From the NCBI RefSeq assembly GCF_003385955.1, contig NZ_QRDW01000002.1:1-64000 (forward strand): a stretch of DNA of 64,000 nt. Reading direction: 5' to 3'. Position numbers and translations under genes: made by a program. Shown here piece by piece: positions 1 to 8,999 of the stretch. Position 1 is the stretch's first letter. Each line of letters starts with the position of its first letter. This DNA comes from Aestuariispira insulae (GTDB lineage Bacteria; Pseudomonadota; Alphaproteobacteria; UBA8366; Aestuariispiraceae). The notes beneath the pieces were generated by a model. That model searched no databases. It worked only from the letters and a program-made list of their open reading frames with translations, and had not been told where the DNA came from.

Positions 1-2
1 AT

Positions 3-812
3 GACACGCCGGTCAAAGTCCAGGCTCCAGGCCAAGGCAAAACCAAGACCGGCCGGCTCTGGACCTATGTTCGTGATGAGCGGGATTGGGGCAGCCATAC
101 CGCCCCGGCGGCTTATTACCGCTATTCCCCGGATCGAAAGGGCGAGCGTCCCCGGGAGCATCTGAAAAGTTACAGCGGCTACCTGCATGCGGATGGATAC
201 TCCGGCTACGAACATCTCTATCGCAGCGGCAACATCACCGAAGTTGCCTGTCTGGCGCATATCAGGCGCAAGTTCTACGATATTCACCAGGCGACTAAAT
301 CACCGATTGCAGAAGAAGCGCTGAAGCGAATTGCCGGCCTTTATGCCGTGGAAAAGGAAATCCGCAGTAAACCGCCGGACCTCAAAAAGGCCGTTCGTGA
401 GGAAAAAGCGAAGCCTCAGTTCGAAGACCTTCAGGGCTGGTTGCAGGGTCAGCTCACCCGTTTGCCTGCGCGTTCCGCCCTGGCGGGAGCAATCCGCTAT
501 GCCGTCACCCGGATGAAGCGGCTGGAGATCTATCTCCAGGATGGCCGGCTGGCCATCGACAATAACGCGGCGGAAAGATCCATCCGTGGCATCGCCCTTG
601 GCCGCAAGAACTGGCTGTTTGCCGGATCTGATGCCGGTGGCGAACGCGCCGCCAACATCTATACACTGATCGAAACAGCCAAACTCAATGGTGTGGATCC
701 GCAAGCCTGGCTGACCCACGTTCTGACCATCATCGCAGATCATCCGATCAATCGGATTGATGAACTGTTGCCCTGGAACTTCAGGGTCAGTCAGGAAAAA
801 CTGGCCGCTTGA
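3..812 (+). CDS. tnpC: IS66 family transposase (TnpC), 5'-truncated by window
   Basis: This is the C-terminal 269 residues of the IS66 DDE transposase, which cuts and joins the element ends. The open frame runs from the window edge to the stop at 812 without interruption. Recognisable parts are the strand with the first catalytic Asp (DTPVKV), the second Asp in [13 protein letters not shown], the CLAHIRRKF segment, and the catalytic Glu in [20 protein letters not shown]. The C-terminal segment ending LLPWNF is also typical of the family. The copy may be intact, since no frameshift is seen, but its N-terminal zinc-finger and leucine-zipper part is outside the window. Confidence 0.93.
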   Translation, partial: DTPVKVQAPGQGKTKTGRLWTYVRDERDWGSHTAPAAYYRYSPDRKGERPREHLKSYSGYLHADGYSGYEHLYRSGNITEVACLAHIRRKFYDIHQATKSPIAEEALKRIAGLYAVEKEIRSKPPDLKKAVREEKAKPQFEDLQGWLQGQLTRLPARSALAGAIRYAVTRMKRLEIYLQDGRLAIDNNAAERSIRGIALGRKNWLFAGSDAGGERAANIYTLIETAKLNGVDPQAWLTHVLTIIADHPINRIDELLPWNFRVSQEKLAA

Positions 813-813
813 T

Positions 814-832
814 CAGCCGACCGGGCGCTTAC
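814..832 (-). repeat. IS66 right terminal inverted repeat
   Basis: On the minus strand the segment begins GTAAGCGCCCGGTCGG. IS66-family ends conserve GTAAGCG at the outer tip, so the outer boundary is placed at base 832. The partner repeat is not in the window. Confidence 0.75.
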
Positions 833-920
833 GGATCTGGCAGACCGCCTTGGCGCGGTTGTTCGAGGCGATGAAGGTGAAGAATACCAATAGCCTCTTC
901 CATCTGGTGAGTTGCCGAAA

Positions 921-949
921 TCCGGTTCTATGGGATTTTTGGAACCGGA
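921..949. repeat. Inverted repeat between IS66 end and MFS gene
   Basis: TCCGGTTC and GAACCGGA form an 8-bp stem with a 13-base loop just beyond the stop codon of the minus-strand MFS gene. No T-run follows on either strand, so it is only a weak terminator candidate. Otherwise 833-961 holds no gene that I can support. Confidence 0.4.
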
Positions 950-961
950 GTTGAAGATATG

Positions 962-2152
962 TCAGGAATGCACTGTGCTGGGGCGTGGGCTGATCAATGC
1001 TAAAATAGCCCCCATTGCCAACGCGATCCAGCCTGCCTGGAACAGCGGGAAATAGCTGGCGGTTACATCAAACAGCCAGGCCATGAAAAAGCCGCTCACC
1101 GCTTGCAGGATGGCAAACGCAAAGGTCATCCAGCCCCAGACCTGGCGGTTTTTCTCCGGTCCGACCAGAACGGCGGTGAAGCCGGACACCAGCGCCACCA
1201 TGCCAGGAATGATCGCGCCCACCACAAGGGAAGAGACAGTCAGCAGGGGCAGGGAGGTGTCAATCAGGGGCAGGGAGACGGCGGCTGCCTTCATTCCAAA
1301 TGCCAGGGTCATGGCCCATTTGAAACCGATCTTATCGGCGCTCCACCCGGCCAGGACCGGGCCGAAGACCGCACCCAGGCCGACCAGCATCCAGAAGAAC
1401 CCGCCCAATTCTTTTCCATGGCCCAGGCCGCGGGCGATGAAATCGACCCAGAAAACCGTGTGCGGCACGAAGCCGAAGGCGTCCAGCGCATAGGCGCCCA
1501 GCAGCAGGATCACCGGCCAGGTGAGCAGCTTGGCCGCGGGGGCGGCGCTGGCGGTTTGGATGGTTTGGGGCTTGGCCTCCCACGGGGACCAGGCCAAAGC
1601 GGAAAAAAACACGCAGACCAGGCCTAGAATCAGCCAGGTTTCCACCACGCCCAGTTCCGCCAGCTGTGGCATGGCCAGGCCGGAAAAGATGATGCCAAAG
1701 CCGATCCCGGAAAAAACAATGCCGCTGGCCCGGCCCTTGCGGCTGGGCGGGATGGCGGAAAGGACGGCGGGGACGGCCACCACCATCAACTGTGCACCGG
1801 TCACACCGGCGACCAGACGCCAAAAGGCCAGCCATTCAAAGCCCAAGGGCCAGGCGCAGGCGGCGAAGCTGATGATTGAGATCAGCATATTGGCGCGGAC
1901 CACTGAACGCACGCCGAATTTTAAAGCGGTAGCATTGGCGCTCAGTGCGCCCAACAGATAGCCCAGCAGATTGGCCGCCCCCAGATATCCTGCCTGTTCC
2001 GGTGTCAGCCAGTTGGCGGTGATCAGGATTGGGATGAAGGCGATATAGGAAAACCGGTTGAGGCCGATCCCGATAATGATTGCGGAAAACCCTGCCAGGA
2101 TGCGGGGCGCGATGCTCTCATTGTCGATGACGGGCAGGCTGGACGGGGTCAT
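962..2152 (-). CDS. YbfB/YjiJ family MFS transporter
   Basis: This is a 396-residue, twelve-helix inner-membrane transporter of the major facilitator superfamily. The N-terminal IGLNRFSYIAFIPILI segment and the GYLGAANLLGYLLGAL second helix resemble the YbfB/YjiJ branch, whose substrates are mostly unknown. A basic loop (PPSRKGRASG) sits between helices 4 and 5. Its ATG overlaps the stop of the upstream exported-protein gene (ATGA), so the two are probably translationally coupled. The family assignment is firm at MFS level; the substrate is unknown. Confidence 0.85.
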   Translation of the reverse strand: MTPSSLPVIDNESIAPRILAGFSAIIIGIGLNRFSYIAFIPILITANWLTPEQAGYLGAANLLGYLLGALSANATALKFGVRSVVRANMLISIISFAACAWPLGFEWLAFWRLVAGVTGAQLMVVAVPAVLSAIPPSRKGRASGIVFSGIGFGIIFSGLAMPQLAELGVVETWLILGLVCVFFSALAWSPWEAKPQTIQTASAAPAAKLLTWPVILLLGAYALDAFGFVPHTVFWVDFIARGLGHGKELGGFFWMLVGLGAVFGPVLAGWSADKIGFKWAMTLAFGMKAAAVSLPLIDTSLPLLTVSSLVVGAIIPGMVALVSGFTAVLVGPEKNRQVWGWMTFAFAILQAVSGFFMAWLFDVTASYFPLFQAGWIALAMGAILALISPRPSTVHS

Positions 2153-2715
2153 TGCCGGGTCAGAAGGCCGGTAATGGTTTTCAGCGGTTTGCTGTCCTTG
2201 ATCCGTTTGAAGATCACATCCAGATTGCCGTCTGCCCGCAAGGTGCGGTCATATTGCTGCATCTCATAGCCACCCTCATCGGGGATGATCAGGGCGTAAA
2301 CGCTTAATGTGTCACCTGCCAGAGTCGCCCAGACATAGGGATCGCCCTTCAGGGGGTTAAGTGGGATCCATTTACCAAACATGTTTTTCTTCATGGCCGA
2401 ACTGAAGGTGCCATCCTGCTCGGTTTCCTGGAAATGGATTGAGTAGGAGACCTTTTTCACCCGGCCATCCTTCTTGGTGATGATCGTGGTCCAGTTCAGC
2501 CGGAACCCCTTATCTTCTTCGATAATATCAACGGCGGTCTTGCGTTCGTTGCCGCCTTCTTCGCCCTCAACTTCCTGATCGAGCACGACGGAACCTTCGT
2601 AATGGCCGTAGAATTCTTCAAGATCAGCGGCTTGTGCCATGCTGGCAGTGGCCAGGATCATTCCGGCGGCAAGGGGGCCGCCCAGGCATTTCAGCATTTT
2701 GCGCAAGGCTGTCAT
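2149..2715 (-). CDS. Exported protein of unknown function
   Basis: This is a 188-residue protein with a signal peptide (MTALRKMLKCLGG, a hydrophobic core, then AxA-type cleavage near SMAQAAD). The mature part is acidic and beta-rich, with paired motifs such as GHYEGSVVL and FRLNWTTII that suggest a lipocalin-like or DUF-type barrel, but I do not recognise the family. I chose the ATG at 2715 rather than an upstream in-frame ATG. It starts the signal peptide and has GGGAG about 11 bases upstream. It is the first gene of a two-gene operon with the MFS transporter. Confidence 0.75.
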   Translation of the reverse strand: MTALRKMLKCLGGPLAAGMILATASMAQAADLEEFYGHYEGSVVLDQEVEGEEGGNERKTAVDIIEEDKGFRLNWTTIITKKDGRVKKVSYSIHFQETEQDGTFSSAMKKNMFGKWIPLNPLKGDPYVWATLAGDTLSVYALIIPDEGGYEMQQYDRTLRADGNLDVIFKRIKDSKPLKTITGLLTRQ

Positions 2716-2933
2716 GTTTCTCAATTCTCCCGGTGTTCTGCTGGCTTTTTCGCCTGCCAGTTTCCTGGCATTATTCTTAACTAATTCAAATATAGGTGTC
2801 ATTGCCGGTTTTTGCATCTCTCCTATTTGTGATATTCCACCAATCGCGCGGCAAAACCTTCGCTGCTTGCAGGATCAGGGCATGAGCCCTATCTTTCGCG
2901 GGCGAAAAGAATTGAACAACCGGAATTGCCGTT

Positions 2934-3587
2934 ATGCCGCTGAAAGCCTGCATCATCCCCGTGACTGCCTTTGCCCAGAATTGTTCGTTGATCTGGTGTG
3001 ATGAAACCATGAAGGGGGCCTTTGTTGATCCGGGCGGTGAGGCGGAACGCCTGTTGGCGGCGGCGGAAGAGAATGGGGTCGAGATCGAAAAGATCCTGGT
3101 TACCCACGCCCATCTGGATCATGCGGGCGCGGTGGCGGACTTGGCGGAAAAACTGGGTGTGCCGATCGAAGGGCCACATCGCGATGATCAATTCCTGATC
3201 GAGAGCCTGCCCCAGCAATGTGAGATGTACGGCTTTCCGCCTTCTAGAAGTTTCGAACCCAGCCGCTGGCTGGATGGCGGTGACGAGGTTAGCGTTGGCA
3301 AACTGACCCTGACTGTGCGCCATTGTCCGGGCCATACGCCGGGCCATGTGGTGTTTTATGAAAAAGAGACCGGCCTGGCCTTTGTCGGCGATGTTTTGTT
3401 CCGGGGATCGATCGGGCGGACCGATTTCCCACGCGGCAATCATGCTGACCTGTTGAATTCCATCCAACAGCAGCTCTGGCCGCTGGGCAGCGAAACGGTC
3501 TTCGTGCCGGGCCATGGCGATACCTCGACTTTTGGCGAGGAACGGCAATCCAACCCCTTTGTCAGTGACCGTGCATTGGCGGGCTAG
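2934..3587 (+). CDS. gloC: MBL-fold hydrolase, type III glyoxalase II (GloC/YcbL-like)
   Basis: This is a 217-residue metallo-beta-lactamase-fold hydrolase. It carries the THAHLDHAG metal motif, a second His in HCPGHTPGHVVF, the bridging Asp in FVGDVLFRGSIGRTDFPRG and a last His in FVPGHGDTSTFGEE. The small size and the GSIGRTDFP loop match the YcbL/GloC group, which hydrolyses S-lactoylglutathione in methylglyoxal detoxification. The larger GloB C-terminal domain is absent. It is transcribed divergently from the exported-protein gene. The family is certain; the exact thioester substrate is inferred. Confidence 0.87.
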   Translation: MPLKACIIPVTAFAQNCSLIWCDETMKGAFVDPGGEAERLLAAAEENGVEIEKILVTHAHLDHAGAVADLAEKLGVPIEGPHRDDQFLIESLPQQCEMYGFPPSRSFEPSRWLDGGDEVSVGKLTLTVRHCPGHTPGHVVFYEKETGLAFVGDVLFRGSIGRTDFPRGNHADLLNSIQQQLWPLGSETVFVPGHGDTSTFGEERQSNPFVSDRALAG

Positions 3588-3599
3588 CCCCCGCCCATA

Positions 3600-4241
3600 T
3601 CAGGTTGCGCGCCTGACCACGGCAGTTAGCAGGCCAGCCCCCATCAGGAAGGATCCTCCGATCCGATTAACCCATTTGAGAGTGGTTGGTTTCCGGAACT
3701 TAGCCCGTAAACCGCCCGCCACCATTGCCCAGCAGGTCACCACCAGGGTTGCTAGGCCGACAAAAGTGAATTCCAGCAGAGCGAATTGTGCCAGCGCCGG
3801 GGCGGCCGGATCAACAAACTGCGGCACAAAGGCGATGAAAAAGACAATGCCTTTTGGGTTGAGGGCGGTCACTAGGAACGCATTCCAGAACATCTTACGC
3901 GTATTGTTGGTCAGGACGTCCTGGTCCGGCTCCGTCGGTTCCAGATGGTTTTCCGCGGGGGCAGAGCGCCAGAGTTGAACACCCAGAAACAGAAGATAGG
4001 CACCGCCTATCAGTTTCAGCACGGTAAATAAGGTGGCTGAAGCCGCCAGAACCGCACCTGCACCGGCCAGAGAAATGGTCATCGCGGTCAGATCGCCCAG
4101 GGCAACCCCCGGAACCGTTGCCAGCGCGCTTTTGCGCCCACGGCCCAGGACGTAAGAGATCACCAGCATCACCGTCGGCCCCGGTATCACCAGAAGGGCC
4201 AGCGACGCCACAACAAAAGACAGCCAGAGTTCCAACGACAT
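3600..4241 (-). CDS. LysE/RhtB family amino-acid exporter
   Basis: This is a 213-residue, six-helix inner-membrane protein with the family's VIPGPTVMLV motif after the first helix and a conserved ALNPKGIVFF segment in the middle. LysE/RhtB proteins export amino acids or related metabolites; the substrate here is not shown. The ATG at 4241 is preferred to one 12 bases upstream, because that upstream ATG lies inside GGAGGTAGGA, which is an excellent ribosome site for 4241. It converges on the gloC-like gene with a 12-base gap. Confidence 0.88.
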   Translation of the reverse strand: MSLELWLSFVVASLALLVIPGPTVMLVISYVLGRGRKSALATVPGVALGDLTAMTISLAGAGAVLAASATLFTVLKLIGGAYLLFLGVQLWRSAPAENHLEPTEPDQDVLTNNTRKMFWNAFLVTALNPKGIVFFIAFVPQFVDPAAPALAQFALLEFTFVGLATLVVTCWAMVAGGLRAKFRKPTTLKWVNRIGGSFLMGAGLLTAVVRRAT

Positions 4242-4307
4242 TCCTACCTCCATAAGCCATGATACTGTGACTAAAGACAGCCGTTCTTTCAGGAGGCAAG
4301 GGGTAAT

Positions 4308-4994
4308 TTACAGCAATCCTTCGGCCCGGAAGCTGAAATGGCGGTCCCGTCCGATGATCAAATGGTCATGCAGGATGATATTGAGGGCAGCCCCCGCATC
4401 GCGCACCGCCTGCGTCATGCGCTTATCGGCGTCTGACGGGGCCGGGTTCCCGCTGGGGTGGTTATGGACCATGATCAGGGCTGAGGCGGACAGCTCCAGC
4501 GCCCTTTTGACCACTTCCCGGGGATAGATGGCGGTATGGTTGATTGTGCCGGTCTGCTGAACCTCGTCCGTGATCAGCTGATTCTGGGCATCAAGGAAAA
4601 GCAGCCTTGCCTGTTCGACCTTTTCCCGGGCCATAGTTGCGTGGCAATAGTCCAGCAGTTGGTGCCAGCTGGAGAGAACCGGCTGGTCGAGTGCCTCGTG
4701 GCGCAGCAGGCGCTGGGCGCTGGCCTGGGCCAGTTTCAAGGCAACCAGGGCGGCGTCTTTGATACCGGGAACGCGGGTAAGGGCTTCCCGGTCGGCGGAG
4801 ATGACATTGGCATAGGATCCAAACGCCGCCAGCAGGTTTTTCGCCAGCGGTTTCACATCCCCACGCGGCAGGGCCTGGGTCAGCAGCAGCTCCAGGATTT
4901 CGTAATCCTCCATGGAAGCGCCCATATCGCGCAAAAATCGTTTGCGCAGACGTTGCCGATGGCCGTGATAATGTGGTTTTTCTGCATCCTTCAT
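4308..4994 (-). CDS. radC: RadC family protein, JAB/MPN domain
   Basis: This is a 228-residue protein with an N-terminal helix-hairpin-helix-like part (LTRVPGIKDAALVALK) and a C-terminal JAB1/MPN metalloprotease-like domain. The metal motif HNHPSGNPAPSDAD is intact. RadC was once linked to DNA repair, but its biochemical role is unsettled. It is the last gene of the conserved sfsA-map-radC run on the minus strand. Confidence 0.93.
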   Translation of the reverse strand: MKDAEKPHYHGHRQRLRKRFLRDMGASMEDYEILELLLTQALPRGDVKPLAKNLLAAFGSYANVISADREALTRVPGIKDAALVALKLAQASAQRLLRHEALDQPVLSSWHQLLDYCHATMAREKVEQARLLFLDAQNQLITDEVQQTGTINHTAIYPREVVKRALELSASALIMVHNHPSGNPAPSDADKRMTQAVRDAGAALNIILHDHLIIGRDRHFSFRAEGLL

Positions 4995-5075
4995 GCCGGA
5001 TGATCCACTCCCTTTCCCCCTGAACGGGCAAAGTCTGCGTGAATTCCAGTGAAAAGGCCAGTTGCTTTTACCTCA

Positions 5076-5888
5076 TCATGCGTAAGGCGGACAGGTGAAG
5101 CCTTTGGGGGATTTGGTGAAAATCTCGACCCCATCGGCGGTCACGCCGATGGTATGTTCGAACTGGGCGGACAGGGATTTGTCCTTGGTAACTGCGGTCC
5201 AGCCGTCCTGCAGGACTTTGACCCCGTATTTGCCGGCATTGACCATGGGTTCGATGGTGAAGAACATGCCTTCCTGCAGGGTGACGCCGGTATTGGGCTT
5301 GCCGTAATGCAGGACGCTGGGCGCATCATGGAACACCCGGCCAATGCCATGGCCGCAGAAATCGCGGACAACGGAATAGCGGTTTTTCTCGGCATGTTGC
5401 TGGATCGCATGGCCGATATCGCCCAAGCGCACGCCCGGTTTGACCATCTCGACACCGATCATCAGACATTCATAGGTGGTCTGGACCAATTTGCGCGCCT
5501 TGACCGGGATCTTATCACCGACCAGGAACATGCGGCTGGTATCGCCGTGCCAGCCGTCGACAATGACGGTGACGTCGATATTGATCGCGTCGCCTTCCTT
5601 GAGCTTCTTGGTGTCGTCGGGAATGCCGTGACAGACCACATGATTGATGCTGGTGCAGATGGATTTCGGGAAACCACGGTAATTGAGCGGCGCGGAAACC
5701 GCCCCTTTGGAAGCGGTATATTCCGCGCACAGGCGGTCCAGCTCTCCGGTGCTGATGCCCGGCACCACATGGGGGGTGATGTAATCGAGAACCTCGGCGG
5801 CCAGGCTTCCGGCCTTGCGCATGCCTTCAAAATCCTCCGGACCATGCAGTTTGATTTTTCCAGCTTCGGGATCAAAGGCTTCGTTCAT
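5076..5888 (-). CDS. map: Type I methionine aminopeptidase
   Basis: This 270-residue enzyme removes the initiator methionine from nascent proteins in the cytosol. The five metal ligands are visible in order: two Asp in INIDVTVIVDGWHGDTSRMF, His in GHGIGRVFHDAP, Glu in FTIEPMVN and Glu in FEHTIGVT. YRGFPKSICTSINHVVCHG is the family's substrate-pocket segment. It follows sfsA by 42 bases and precedes radC. It is expected to be essential unless a second map copy exists elsewhere. Confidence 0.97.
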   Translation of the reverse strand: MNEAFDPEAGKIKLHGPEDFEGMRKAGSLAAEVLDYITPHVVPGISTGELDRLCAEYTASKGAVSAPLNYRGFPKSICTSINHVVCHGIPDDTKKLKEGDAINIDVTVIVDGWHGDTSRMFLVGDKIPVKARKLVQTTYECLMIGVEMVKPGVRLGDIGHAIQQHAEKNRYSVVRDFCGHGIGRVFHDAPSVLHYGKPNTGVTLQEGMFFTIEPMVNAGKYGVKVLQDGWTAVTKDKSLSAQFEHTIGVTADGVEIFTKSPKGFTCPPYA

Positions 5889-5930
5889 CGCGATTACGTC
5901 TTTCTGTCTTAGGTCCTGGTCTTTGAAACA

Positions 5931-6647
5931 TCAGTCTGAAATCCGGATCGGCAGCGGCTTTCGGATATGGATGCCGTCGGCACTGACGTCACAATCATAG
6001 CACAGAGCCTCCACACCGGCGTTTCGGGCGGCCCTGAAGGCGCTGATATACGCGGGATCAATGTCTTCCGCCAGCCCAAAATCCAAACAGTCAGGGCGCT
6101 GGACCAGATAAAACATGACCGCGCGGTGCCCTTCGGCCACCATATCGGCCAGCTCATTCAAATGTTTGGCGCCCCTGGCGGTGACGGCATCGGGAAATTC
6201 CGCACGTTCCGGATGGGGGCCATCGGGGCGGCGCAGGGTCACATTCTTGACCTCTACATAGGTCTTCCGACCGTCTTTTTCCAGCAGGATGTCTATCCGG
6301 CTGTTCTGGCCGTATTTGACTTCCCGCCGCAGGCTGTCATGGCCGGTCAGCTCCGGAATTCTCCCGGCTTCGATGGCGTCGGCGACAATGGCATTGGGTC
6401 GGCTGGTGTTGATCCCGACCGGCACGCCGCCTTGGGAGGCGAGCTCCCAGCGCCAGTCCAGCTTGGCCTTGGGATTGCTGTTCGGTGAAAGCCAGACCTG
6501 GGACCCTTCATCCTTCAACCCCATCATGGAACCGGAATTGGCGCAATGGGCTGTGACGAGCCGGCCGTCGGGCAAGGTAACATCGGCAAGAAACCGTTTG
6601 TAACGCTTGATCAGGCGGCCCGGTTGCAGGGCGGTCTCAAATTCCAT
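5931..6647 (-). CDS. sfsA: SfsA DNA/RNA nuclease-like protein
   Basis: This is a 238-residue SfsA family protein. The family has an N-terminal OB-like part (LIKRYKRFLADVTLPDGR, AHCANSGSM) and a C-terminal PD-(D/E)XK-like fold; here RIDILL and TYVEVKNVTL supply Asp, Glu and Lys. In E. coli SfsA was described as a sugar fermentation stimulation protein, and the fold suggests nucleic-acid cleavage or binding. It lies between the DsbA-like gene and map on the same strand and is complete at both ends. Confidence 0.95.
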   Translation of the reverse strand: MEFETALQPGRLIKRYKRFLADVTLPDGRLVTAHCANSGSMMGLKDEGSQVWLSPNSNPKAKLDWRWELASQGGVPVGINTSRPNAIVADAIEAGRIPELTGHDSLRREVKYGQNSRIDILLEKDGRKTYVEVKNVTLRRPDGPHPERAEFPDAVTARGAKHLNELADMVAEGHRAVMFYLVQRPDCLDFGLAEDIDPAYISAFRAARNAGVEALCYDCDVSADGIHIRKPLPIRISD

Positions 6648-6676
6648 GATGCTGCTTCCCAGATCCCTTCGACGGC

Positions 6677-7444
6677 TCAGCTGCCCTTGCGGGCATTGGC
6701 AATCATTTCTTCCATGGCGGCCTTGTCGATTGCGCCGGGGGCCAGCTCTGAACCGATCAGGAAGGCGGGAGTGCCGCGGATGCCGAGGGCGCTCGCCAAT
6801 TCCTGGTTCCTGGCAATATGACTAGAAATCTCATCCGAGGCCATGTCTTTTTGCAACTGGTCCGCATCAAGGCCGACCTCTTCTGCTGTCTCAAGAATGA
6901 CCTTTTCACTCAGCCGGCCCCGATAGCCCATCAGCGCCACATGGTATTCCATGTATTTGCCCTGGTTTCGGGCGGCGAGGGCAGCCTTCGCCGCGTATTC
7001 GGAAACCGGCCCAAGGACCGGGAATTCAACCATCACCACATCCAATTTGCCGTCTTCTTCCATGATGTCCATCACCTGGGGAAAGACCTTTTTGCAATAG
7101 CCGCATTGGTAGTCGAAAAATTCAACCATTTGAACATCGCCTTCGGCATTGCCGGTCCGGGGGAAATCCTTGGCATTGGCAAAGAATGCGGCGGCCCCTT
7201 TCAGTGCCCCTGCCTGCTGTACCCGTTCTGCTTCTTCCTGCGCCGCACGGTGCTTCATGGCTGCTTCGATGACGATCTCCGGATGTTCCAGCAGATAATC
7301 ACGGATCATCTGTTCGATTTCACTACGCTGCTGGTTGGAAAAACTGTCCGCGTGGGCCGGCGCGATGGCGGCGGGAAGAGATATCCCGGCGGTCATTGCG
7401 GCGCCAAGAAAGAGGGCCTTCAGGGAGTTTGCGCGGTTAGACAT
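6677..7444 (-). CDS. DsbA family periplasmic thiol:disulfide protein
   Basis: This is a 255-residue exported thioredoxin-fold protein. A signal peptide (ends near APAHADS) is followed by a helical N-terminal extension (IRDYLLEHPEIVIEAAMKH) and the active-site motif FFDYQCGYCKKVFP. The cis-proline loop is at RGTPAFLIG. The extension plus CGYC places it with the Com1/ScsC/BdbD-like group, which catalyses disulfide formation or isomerisation in the periplasm. It sits directly upstream of sfsA (29-base gap). Confidence 0.92.
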   Translation of the reverse strand: MSNRANSLKALFLGAAMTAGISLPAAIAPAHADSFSNQQRSEIEQMIRDYLLEHPEIVIEAAMKHRAAQEEAERVQQAGALKGAAAFFANAKDFPRTGNAEGDVQMVEFFDYQCGYCKKVFPQVMDIMEEDGKLDVVMVEFPVLGPVSEYAAKAALAARNQGKYMEYHVALMGYRGRLSEKVILETAEEVGLDADQLQKDMASDEISSHIARNQELASALGIRGTPAFLIGSELAPGAIDKAAMEEMIANARKGS

Positions 7445-7574
7445 GGTTAATCCTTGGTCAATGAGGTTCTCATTCGGTTCCGTCAGCAGACGGTTTACCG
7501 ATGCTTATATGGTCTGGGGGAAGCAAAAGGGCAAATCACGAAGGCATGATCACAGCAGGATGCGGTTGGCTTCT

Positions 7575-8960
7575 TCATCCTGCGGACTTGTTTTCATCCA
7601 CATCGTTGATTTCGCCTTTGTTGGCTTCAAATTCGATATCCTGGGCACGCAACCAATCCGGTGAGCCTTTTGGCAGCAGTTCCATGGCTTCGCGTGCCTT
7701 GAATTTCGCTTTTTCATGATTGCGGGTCAAAATGGCATATTCTGCCTCGGCCAGCTTTGCCTTTGGCTGGTTGCCGAGGCGATAATAGGCCGTGCCTTTC
7801 AGCTGCCAGCTGAACGCAGATGTCGGCGCATAGCGCTGTGCGGCATCAAGATGGGTGATCGCGGCTTTCAGGTGCTTTTCGGTTTCCGAATCCGAAACGG
7901 AACGGTTCGATGCCTCGATATGGGCCCGTGCGGCGGAAACACGGATCTGATCCGCCCATTCTAAAATTTGGACGGCACGCTCAAAAAAGGGAATGGATTC
8001 CTCGATCCGACCCGCCCGGAACAGGATGTCGCCTTTAACTTCCTGAAAATAGGGGTCGTCCGGCAGTTTATTGATCAACCCGTCAACAATCTGAATGGCC
8101 TCTTCGGTCTTGTGCCGCTGCATCAGGCTGAAGACCCGGGCATATTGGGCATAAAAACCGGTATCGCTGGGGTCGTAATACCGGTCTACTGAATCCGCCA
8201 TGAAATACCCGATCAACTTCGCTTTCATCCGTTGATGCAATTCATTATACAGCGGATCCAGCTTATTTTCGCTGAACCGGGATATCTGGACATGGTGATC
8301 AACAAAAGCGATACGATCCGCGGTCAGGGGATGTGAACGAGTGTATGGGTTCTGACTGGCGCTATAAAGGGCCTCGTTCTTTTGCAGTTTTCCGAAAAAC
8401 TCGAGCATCCCTTCGGCGGAAATGCCCGCATCATCCAGAAAACCAACAGCGGCCTGATCGGCGGCTTGCTCCATGGAGCGGGTGAATTTCAGGAAACTGC
8501 GGTTTCCGATTTGTTGGGAGGCGGATTGTCCGGCAACAACGAACTCTCCTTTGCCGGTTGCAATGGCCAGCGGGATCGACAGCAGAAGCGTTGCGATTGA
8601 CCGGGCCTGGGCATTGCGGATGCCTTCGTCAAATTGCGATAGGTGACCGCCGGTGATGTGGCCGGTCTCATGGGCCATGACCCCTATCACCTGGTCAGCA
8701 TTGTCGGCGGCCATCAACAATCCGGTATTGAAGAACATATGCTGGCCGCCGGATACAAAGGCGTTCAGCCGGGGATCATTGATCAAATGGATCCTGACGG
8801 TGTTGATGTCCAGTCCGGCGGCTTCGAATATCGGCCTTGCATAATAGCGCAGCGTGTTTTCAATTTCGGTGTCCCGAATAGTGCTTGCCTGTGCCGAAGC
8901 GGCTGTGGCAAGACCTATGGTCAGTGTTATCAGGGACATGAAAACTTTAAGAAGACGCAT
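7575..8960 (-). CDS. bepA: BepA-like M48 metalloprotease with TPR repeats
   Basis: This is a 461-residue periplasmic protease. A signal peptide (MRLLKVFMSLITL to AQAS) precedes an M48 domain with the zinc motif HETGH and a downstream acidic ligand segment (SMEQAADQAAVGFLDDAG). A C-terminal half of TPR-like helices follows (EEAIQIVDGL, LPDDPYFQEVKGDILF). BepA chaperones and degrades outer-membrane proteins such as LptD. The open frame extends 170 codons further upstream, but the signal peptide fixes the ATG at 8960. It is divergent from the GGT-like gene, 39 bases away. Confidence 0.93.
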   Translation of the reverse strand: MRLLKVFMSLITLTIGLATAASAQASTIRDTEIENTLRYYARPIFEAAGLDINTVRIHLINDPRLNAFVSGGQHMFFNTGLLMAADNADQVIGVMAHETGHITGGHLSQFDEGIRNAQARSIATLLLSIPLAIATGKGEFVVAGQSASQQIGNRSFLKFTRSMEQAADQAAVGFLDDAGISAEGMLEFFGKLQKNEALYSASQNPYTRSHPLTADRIAFVDHHVQISRFSENKLDPLYNELHQRMKAKLIGYFMADSVDRYYDPSDTGFYAQYARVFSLMQRHKTEEAIQIVDGLINKLPDDPYFQEVKGDILFRAGRIEESIPFFERAVQILEWADQIRVSAARAHIEASNRSVSDSETEKHLKAAITHLDAAQRYAPTSAFSWQLKGTAYYRLGNQPKAKLAEAEYAILTRNHEKAKFKAREAMELLPKGSPDWLRAQDIEFEANKGEINDVDENKSAG

Positions 8961-8999
8961 TATATGATGCTCAGCCAGAGAAACGTTTTGACTAACATA

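Larger units (their letters stand above)
1..832 (+). mobile_element. IS66-family insertion sequence, right-hand part
   Basis: The window opens inside an IS66-type element. It contains the 3' part of the large transposase gene and, 20 bases past its stop codon, a terminus that reads GTAAGCGCCCGGTC inward on the minus strand, matching the GTAAGCG start of IS66 ends. The left end and accessory genes tnpA/tnpB lie outside the window. IS66 elements usually make an 8-bp target duplication, which would be the bases at 833-840; this cannot be checked without the left end. Confidence 0.85.

Noticed and set aside
757-954. Open frame past the IS66 end
   Set aside because: It starts inside the transposase gene in another frame, crosses the IS terminus and has no ribosome site.
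8643-8999. N-terminal extension of the GGT-like frame
   Set aside because: It overlaps the bepA-like gene on the other strand, and the lipoprotein signal starts at 9000.
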